Of a DNA stretch of 32,931 nucleotides, positions 32,117 to 32,931 are shown in pieces; the stretch's first letter is position 1; each line of letters begins with the position of its first letter. Source of the stretch: Holophagae bacterium (GTDB taxonomy: Bacteria > Acidobacteriota > Thermoanaerobaculia > Thermoanaerobaculales > Sulfomarinibacteraceae); the NCBI GenBank assembly GCA_030618605.1, contig JAUXDC010000007.1, positions 1-32,931 on the forward strand, given 5' to 3'. Position numbers and translations under genes: made by a program. The notes below the pieces were generated by a model that was not told the origin of the DNA, did not search any database, and saw nothing but the letters and a program-made list of their open reading frames with translations.

Positions 32117-32138
32117 CCACCGTTTTGACGGTGGGTTT
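32117..32138 (+). terminator. Rho-independent terminator after the secreted protein gene
   Basis: CCACCGT-TTTG-ACGGTGG is followed by GTTT. It lies 6 bp after the stop codon. Confidence 0.8.
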
Positions 32139-32150
32139 CGAAATGATCCC

Positions 32151-32178
32151 GGGGCCGGATCTCCGGCCCCAAGTTCTT
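32151..32178 (+). terminator. Second terminator in tandem
   Basis: GGGGCCGGA-TC-TCCGGCCCC is followed by a T-rich tail (aagttctttt). The loop is tight, but the 9-bp stem is perfect. Confidence 0.7.
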
Positions 32179-32319
32179 TTGTCTTTGGTGGAAGGATTCC
32201 AGGTTCGGATATCACGTGCATGTTGAATCGCTGGCCGTTATGTCACTGTGACCATGTCGAATAGGCTTGCCTCAATCGGATCCGCGTGATGCACGTACCT
32301 GGAACCTCTGCGGCCTTCT

Positions 32320-32353
32320 GACTGGAGCGCGGGGCTCCTGCCCCGCATTGTGA
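32320..32353 (+). repeat. 34-bp hairpin element, copy 2
   Basis: GACTGGAGC-GCGGGGCTCCTGC-CCCGCATTGTGA has the same flanks and spacing as the copy at 17339-17372. The stem here is GCGGGGC-TCCT-GCCCCGC, 7 bp. Confidence 0.7.
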
Positions 32354-32544
32354 CGGCCAGAATCTTGCGAGAGGCAAAGACCGTGGCTGTCCCTGACTCA
32401 AGGGCCGGCGACGATCCCAAACTCCAAAAAGGGGTCCCTCTCGGGGGCGCCGAAAGTGTTCCCGAAGGCCGTGGTTGGAAGACGGGAAAGACGGGAAGGC
32501 GGGACCAGGCACTGGTGTTGCTGCATTGGGTTAGGCGCTCAAAA

Positions 32545-32625
32545 ACCAGCTCATGCGCCAATAAGACCAACCCATGCGGGAAACAACCAACCAGTGCTCG
32601 TAGTAACCAACTCGTGCTGCTTATG
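32545..32625. repeat. Imperfect 20-21 bp tandem repeat, four units
   Basis: ACCAR begins at 32545, 32566, 32586 and 32606. Each is followed by a related NYCATGCG / GTGCT segment. The units have diverged and the period is not a multiple of three. Confidence 0.55.
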
Positions 32626-32786
32626 GGCAATACCGTTGAGGGCGTACTTCTCAGTCGTTCGGGGTTGGCGTGAGGTTGGGCCGGCATGCCAGGGCATTGT
32701 TCAAAACGAAGTGGAGAACGACGCCCGGCTTCGCAATTCCGGCCTTGCGCTTCGTGCAATGCCGTCACAGAGCAGCTTCGCCGCGG

Positions 32787-32818
32787 CATTTTCCTTTTGC
32801 AGTTGCAAAAGGAAAATG
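32787..32818. repeat. Perfect 15-bp inverted repeat abutting the tRNA 3' end
   Basis: CATTTTCCTTTTGCA-GT-TGCAAAAGGAAAATG overlaps the last two bases of the tRNA-Ala CCA end (minus strand). A cruciform or a terminator-like hairpin after the tRNA is possible. Confidence 0.7.
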
Positions 32819-32892
32819 GTGGAGCCGAACGGGATCGAACCGTCGACCTCCTGAATGCCATTCAGGCGCTCTCCCAACTGAGCTACGGCCCC
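32817..32892 (-). tRNA. tRNA-Ala(GGC)
   Basis: On the minus strand GGGGCCGTAGCTCAGTTGGGAG begins a 76-nt cloverleaf ending CACCA. The acceptor stem GGGGCCG/CGGCTCC contains the G3-U70 pair, the alanine identity element. The D-arm is AGCTCAGTTGGGAGAGC. The anticodon stem-loop CCTGA-ATGGCAT-TCAGG gives anticodon GGC. The T-arm has GGTTCGATCC. CCA is encoded. Confidence 0.96.
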
Positions 32893-32931
32893 ACGGGGAC
32901 GGTATTTTTAACAGAGGGAGATTCTATTGTC

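Larger units (their letters stand above)
32179..32816. other. Non-coding region between the secreted protein gene and tRNA-Ala
   Basis: No open frame here looks like a real gene; the long minus-strand ORF at 32238-32861 is a tRNA shadow. It holds the second 34-bp hairpin element, a 9-bp-period run (gaagacggg, aaagacggg, aaggcggga; 32478-32504), an imperfect 20-bp tandem repeat and a long palindrome. Confidence 0.6.

Noticed and set aside
32238-32861. 207-aa minus-strand ORF starting MAFRRSTVRSRSAPP
   Set aside because: Its N-terminal part is the tRNA-Ala gene translated, and the rest covers repeats; no ribosome-binding site or domain.

Overview
The window is about 33 kb of chromosome from a Gram-negative (diderm) bacterium of fairly high GC content. 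The envelope genes support this: a TonB/ExbB/ExbD operon, FtsEX, TatA, an AmgK-type wall-sugar kinase, predicted lipoproteins and nucleotide-sugar genes. The HRDVSPQN-type serine/threonine kinase, the DUF4388 protein and the TonB-domain proteins with long Pro-rich linkers fit Acidobacteriota or a myxobacteria-like lineage. No rRNA or other marker fixes the phylum, so that placement is inference. I see no phage, insertion sequence or CRISPR array.

Layout. 1-4.3 kb: the end of a membrane protein; tatA overlapping an amgK-like kinase (minus); then rlmN, ftsE and ftsX (plus). 4.3-8.8 kb: a minus-strand six-gene operon exbB-exbD-exbD-tonB-DUF4388-TPR. 9.0-10.3 kb: yebC-ruvC (minus), with ruvC apparently starting at a CTG. 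10.4-13.5 kb: a large fusion protein (degenerate receiver, Ser/Thr kinase, membrane helix, Pro-Thr linker, TonB C-terminal domain) and a small coiled-coil protein. 13.5-18.8 kb: a tightly packed housekeeping run accD-folC-dgt-rpiB, then glyA. 19.1-22.1 kb: ygiQ and a lipoprotein with an unusual kinase-like look. 22.1-24.2 kb (minus): sixA and a GT-C type membrane glycosyltransferase. 24.3-28.6 kb: a nucleotide-sugar cassette (3-dehydrogenase, N-acetyltransferase, aminotransferase) facing a GT-B glycosyltransferase. 28.7-29.4 kb: a sulfatase remnant with its middle deleted. 29.4-32.1 kb: two secreted proteins of unknown function flanking a minus-strand operon of ECF sigma factor, zinc anti-sigma factor and YbjQ. 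32.1-32.9 kb: mostly non-coding, with repeats and a tRNA-Ala(GGC).

How the genes work together. The exbBD/tonB operon should energise outer-membrane transport. The nearby kinase carries a second TonB C-terminal domain, placed by its membrane helix on the periplasmic side, which suggests a link between cytoplasmic phosphorylation and the TonB/outer-membrane system. The sugar cassette and two glycosyltransferases would make and use a 2,3-diamino sugar for surface polysaccharide or lipid A. The ECF operon is probably self-regulated and may sense envelope or metal stress.

The intergenic regions are unusual. Several hold degenerate tandem arrays with a strict 7- or 8-bp period, and at two loci two arrays in opposite orientation flank a 77-95 bp core. 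One core contains a 34-bp hairpin element that recurs about 15 kb away with compensatory stem changes.
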